Below, in pieces: positions 61,206-64,000 of a DNA stretch of 64,000 nucleotides. The stretch covers positions 186,001 through 250,000 of the forward strand of contig NZ_VITH01000002.1 of the NCBI RefSeq assembly GCF_007827815.1, given 5' to 3'. Under the pieces are notes generated by a model. The model searched no databases. It had not been told where the DNA came from and saw nothing but the letters and a program-made list of their open reading frames with translations. Source of the DNA: Azospirillum brasilense. GTDB taxonomy: Bacteria; Pseudomonadota; Alphaproteobacteria; Azospirillales; Azospirillaceae. The first letter of the stretch is position 1. Each line of letters begins with the position of its first letter. The translations under genes were made by a program, and so were the position numbers.

Positions 61206-61985
61206 TCAGCGCCCTTTGAAGACCGGCTTGCGTTTCTCCAGGAACGCCCGGTAGCCCTCGCGGAAATCCTCCGTGCCGAAGCAGTGGTAGCATTCGGCGA
61301 TCTCCGCCTCCGACAGCGGGGCGGGGTCGGACAGGCGGCGGACGAACTGCTTGTGCAGGCGGGCGGCCAGCGGGGCGCCCCCGGCGATGCGTTCGCAGGT
61401 CGCGGCGATTTCCTCCTCGAAGGCCTCGTCGGCGACGAGGCGGTGGACCAGCCGCTTGTCCTTGGCCTCCTCCGCGCCGAAGACGCGGCCCTCCAGCAGG
61501 ATCTCCAGCGCCGCCGGGCCGCCCGCGATGTCGTGGAGCAGCTTCAGCTCCGGCAGCGCCATGGAGATGCCGAGCCGGCTGACCGGCACGCCGAAGCGGC
61601 TGCCCGCCGTGCAGACCCGCAGGTCGCAGGCCAGCGCGACGGCCAGCCCGATGCCGCAGCAGGCGCCCTGGATGGCCGCCAGCGTCGGGTGCGGCAGATC
61701 GCGCAGCAGGGCCAGCCCCTCGTCCATCAGCACGCCGTAGTCGGCGCCCTGCTCGGGGCTGTTGCGCTCCGTCTCGAATTCGGAGATGTCGGCGCCGGGG
61801 CTGAAGGCCCGCCCGCCGGCGCCGCGCAGCACCACCGCGCGCACCGTCTCGTCGGCGCCGAGCCGGCGCAGCAGCGGGATCAGCGCCTGCCACATCGGCT
61901 TGTCGAAGGCGTTCAGCTTGTCGGGGTTGCTGAGGGTCAGCGTGGCGACGACGCCGTCGCGGCTCAGGGTCACGGTGCCGGCCAT
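61206..61985 (-). CDS. Enoyl-CoA hydratase/isomerase family protein
   Basis: A 259-residue crotonase-fold protein. The oxyanion-hole segments are AFSPGADISEFET and AIQGACCGIGLAVALACDLRV. The C-terminal helix ends with FREGYRAFLEKRKPVFKGR, typical of the family. The second catalytic Glu region is less clear, so the exact reaction (hydratase, isomerase or other) is open. It lies 102 bases upstream of the MFS gene on the same strand. Confidence 0.9.
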   Translation of the reverse strand: MAGTVTLSRDGVVATLTLSNPDKLNAFDKPMWQALIPLLRRLGADETVRAVVLRGAGGRAFSPGADISEFETERNSPEQGADYGVLMDEGLALLRDLPHPTLAAIQGACCGIGLAVALACDLRVCTAGSRFGVPVSRLGISMALPELKLLHDIAGGPAALEILLEGRVFGAEEAKDKRLVHRLVADEAFEEEIAATCERIAGGAPLAARLHKQFVRRLSDPAPLSEAEIAECYHCFGTEDFREGYRAFLEKRKPVFKGR

Positions 61986-62163
61986 GGCCTGTCGGGCTCC
62001 CCATCCATTCGGTTGCGTATGGGAAAGACCACAAACACCGGCGGCCCCGTTCCGTCAAGGGCTTCCCTTGGGGCTTCGCAAAGCCTGCTTCCACTCTGGA
62101 CCGCAAGGCCGCGGGTCCCCATAGTTCGTAGCCGGGACTTCACCGGACGGAGATGACGCCGCG

Positions 62164-63852
62164 ATGCGAACGGGATTGGCGCGAACGGGATTGGCCGCTT
62201 TCACCCTGGCCGCCGCTCTGGCCGCCGCCCCGATGGGCTCGTCCGCGCAAGCGGCGAAGGACGAGCTGGTGATCGGCATGACCCAGTTCCCGTCCAACTG
62301 GCACCCCTCCATGGAAGCGATGATGGCGAAGAGCTACGTCCTGTCCATGGCGCGCCGGCCCTTCACCGCCTACGACCCCGACTGGCGGCTGACCTGCCTG
62401 CTCTGCACCGAGCTGCCGGCGCTGGACAAGGGCACCGCGGAGTATGAGACGCGGGCCGACGGCAAGAAGGGCATCAAGGTCACCTACACCATCAACCCCA
62501 AGGCGACCTGGGGCGACGGCACGCCGGTGACGACCGAGGACGTGCTGTTCACCTGGGCGGTCGGCAAGCACCCGCAAAGCGGCTACAGCAATTTCGACCT
62601 GTTCGCCCGCGACATCGTGGCGATCGACGCGAAGGACGAGCGCACCTTCACCATCCACCGCGACAAGGCGGTGTGCAGCTACGCCGAGATCAACGACTTC
62701 GAGATCCTGCCCGCCCATTTGGAGCGCGCGGTGTTCGAGGCCGACCCGGCGACCTACCGCAACCGCTCCAAGTACGAGACCGATACGACGAATCCCGGCC
62801 TGTGGTTCGGTCCCTACCGCATCGCCCAGGTCGAGCCGGGCAGCCATGTGGTGCTGGAACCCAACCCGACCTGGTGGGGCGCCAAGCCGGCCTTCAAGCG
62901 GGTGATCGTGAAGTCCATCGAGAACACCGCCGCGCTGGAGGCCAACCTGCTGGCCGGGCAGGTCGACATGGTGCCGGGGGAAACCGGCCTGCCGCTCGAC
63001 CAGGTGCTCGCCTTCGAGAAGCGGCACGGCAGCCGCTACAACGTCTTCTACAAGCCGGGCCTGTTCTTCGAGCATGTCGAGCTGAACCTCGACAACCCGG
63101 CGCTGGCCGACGTGCGGGTGCGCCGGGCGCTGCTCCACGCCATCGACCGCGAGGCGATCTCCAAGCAGCTCTACGACGGGCGCCAGCCGGTCGCCCACAA
63201 CGAGATCAGCCCGCTCGACCGCGTGCACGCGCCGGGCTACCAGACCTACGCCTTCGACCCGGCGCTGGCCGGCAAGCTGCTGGACGAGGCGGGCTGGAGC
63301 GAGCGGCGCGCCGGGGTGCGTCACAACGCCAAGGGGGAACGGCTGTCGCTGGAGATCATGACGACCGCCGGCAACCGCTCCCGCGAGGTGCTGCAGCAGG
63401 TGCTCCAGGCGCAATGGCGGCAGGCCGGGGTGGAGGTTCGCATCGTCAACGAGCCGGCCCGCGTCCTGTTCGGCGACACGCTGGAGAAGCGCCGCTTCAA
63501 GTCGATGGCGCTGTTCGCCTGGATCAGCGCGCCGGAGAACATCCCGCGCACCATCCTGCATTCCAGCATGATCCCCACGGAGGCCAACAACTGGGCGGGC
63601 CAGAACTACACCGGCTACCGGAACCCGGAGATGGACAAGGTCCTGGAGGACCTGGAGCATGTCTGCGAGCCCGACGCCAACCGCGCGCTCTGGGCGAAGC
63701 TGCAGACGCTCTACGCCCAGGACCTGCCGAACCTGCCGCTGTTCTTCCGCGCCGATCCGTTCATCCTGCCGCCCTGGCTGGAGGGCGTGGTGCCGACCGG
63801 ACATCTGGATTCCAGCACGCTGTGGATCGAGACGTGGAAGGCGAAGGAGTGA
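62164..63852 (+). CDS. Solute-binding protein of a peptide/nickel-type ABC transporter (family 5)
   Basis: A 562-residue periplasmic binding protein. The signal peptide is MRTGLARTGLAAFTLAAALA ending near SSAQA. The family 5 features are the opening DELVIGMTQFPSNWHP, NPKATWGDGTPVTTEDVLFT and the second-lobe DVRVRRALLHAIDREAI. It captures peptides or related solutes for an ABC importer. Permease genes probably lie beyond the right edge. The first ten residues contain a duplicated RTGLA from a 15-base tandem repeat. Confidence 0.92.
   Translation: MRTGLARTGLAAFTLAAALAAAPMGSSAQAAKDELVIGMTQFPSNWHPSMEAMMAKSYVLSMARRPFTAYDPDWRLTCLLCTELPALDKGTAEYETRADGKKGIKVTYTINPKATWGDGTPVTTEDVLFTWAVGKHPQSGYSNFDLFARDIVAIDAKDERTFTIHRDKAVCSYAEINDFEILPAHLERAVFEADPATYRNRSKYETDTTNPGLWFGPYRIAQVEPGSHVVLEPNPTWWGAKPAFKRVIVKSIENTAALEANLLAGQVDMVPGETGLPLDQVLAFEKRHGSRYNVFYKPGLFFEHVELNLDNPALADVRVRRALLHAIDREAISKQLYDGRQPVAHNEISPLDRVHAPGYQTYAFDPALAGKLLDEAGWSERRAGVRHNAKGERLSLEIMTTAGNRSREVLQQVLQAQWRQAGVEVRIVNEPARVLFGDTLEKRRFKSMALFAWISAPENIPRTILHSSMIPTEANNWAGQNYTGYRNPEMDKVLEDLEHVCEPDANRALWAKLQTLYAQDLPNLPLFFRADPFILPPWLEGVVPTGHLDSSTLWIETWKAKE
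62166..62195 (+). repeat. 15-base in-frame tandem duplication in signal peptide
   Basis: GCGAACGGGATTGGC occurs twice without a gap and encodes the RTGLA-RTGLA start of the binding protein. Confidence 0.9.
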
Positions 63853-63864
63853 GGGTGTCGCGTC

Positions 63865-63967
63865 GGGCCCCCACCCCGGCCCTCCCCCGCTTCGCAGGGG
63901 AGGGTGCCTTCTGCAAAGCGGCGGCAGTTCCCTCCCCTGCGAAGCGGGGGAGGGCCGGGGTGGGGGC
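63865..63967. repeat. GC-rich palindromic repeat, copy D
   Basis: A 103-base element beginning GGGCCCCCACCCCGGCCC and ending GGGCCGGGGTGGGGGC. Inner hairpins are built on CCCTCCCCCGCTTCGCAGGG and CCCTCCCCTGCGAAGCGGGG. It follows the solute-binding protein gene by 13 bases. Confidence 0.8.
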
Positions 63968-64000
63968 AAAGCTCTTCGCCGTGGGCGCTCCGCTCCCATG

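Noticed and set aside
1..64000. tRNA genes, insertion sequences, prophage or integrase genes
   Set aside because: None was recognised when reading the intergenic gaps and translations. A tRNAscan or IS database search was not possible, so weak cases could be missed.

Overview
The window is high-GC chromosomal DNA of an alphaproteobacterium, most likely Azospirillum or a close Rhodospirillales relative. The grounds are protein character: a RegA/RegB redox pair, an alphaproteobacterial-type hemA with an FNR box, the ffh-rpsP-rimM-trmD-rplS run, and many signalling proteins. This is a judgement from reading the translations; no database search was run. About 63 protein genes are supported. I found no tRNA, rRNA, CRISPR array, transposase or prophage gene.

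Layout. (1) 1-10,800, all minus strand: an exopolysaccharide cluster with three GT4-type glycosyltransferases (the first cut by the window edge), GDP-L-fucose synthase, a sugar epimerase, a nucleotide-sugar dehydrogenase, a Wzx-like flippase and a Wzc/ExoP-type chain-length determinant fused to a tyrosine kinase. (2) 11,000-13,850, plus: a Crp/Fnr regulator with a small DUF2892 membrane protein, an AraC regulator and a DMT exporter. (3) 13,930-18,900: the RegB/RegA redox two-component system divergent from an ABC-2 exporter and an LpxD-type acyltransferase. (4) 18,900-22,400, minus: a membrane protein, dapE, dapD and a HAD nucleotidase. (5) 22,500-28,500: a PAS-GAF-GGDEF diguanylate cyclase overlapping a DUF2336 gene, a secreted protein, a J-domain-like protein and a pentapeptide-repeat protein. 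(6) 28,870-35,750: ffh, rpsP, rimM, trmD, rplS, then leuC after two inserted minus-strand genes. (7) 35,800-38,800: a WYL/YafY regulator, VOC and EVE genes, and an unusual LivH permease with a lipoprotein-like N-terminal extension. (8) 38,900-44,250: truA, fmt, def, a small gene, a cold-shock protein, rmuC and a NUDIX hydrolase. (9) 44,270-50,260: ChaN-like protein, SDR, a foldback repeat, an HPt plus degenerate receiver protein, a PadR-like regulator and hemA. (10) 50,330-57,560: class III aminotransferase, GST, PAS-GGDEF-EAL protein, universal stress protein and three small envelope proteins. (11) 57,600-63,850: a candidate structured RNA, a LysR regulator, a small protein, an MFS exporter, an enoyl-CoA hydratase and a peptide-type solute-binding protein.

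The most interesting unexplained items are non-coding or unusual in architecture. They are a minus-strand chain of stem-loops ending in a Rho-independent terminator at 57,603-57,835; a roughly 180-bp AT-richer foldback element at 46,354-46,535; a family of long GC-rich palindromes, one of them inside the rpsP-rimM operon; a triple hairpin repeat after lpxD; a regulator whose DNA-binding domain is reachable only from a CTG start; and several clean inverted repeats placed as operators.

Redox and envelope themes recur: RegB/RegA, a Crp/Fnr protein, an FNR box at hemA, the exopolysaccharide genes, c-di-GMP synthesis and breakdown, and a stress protein.
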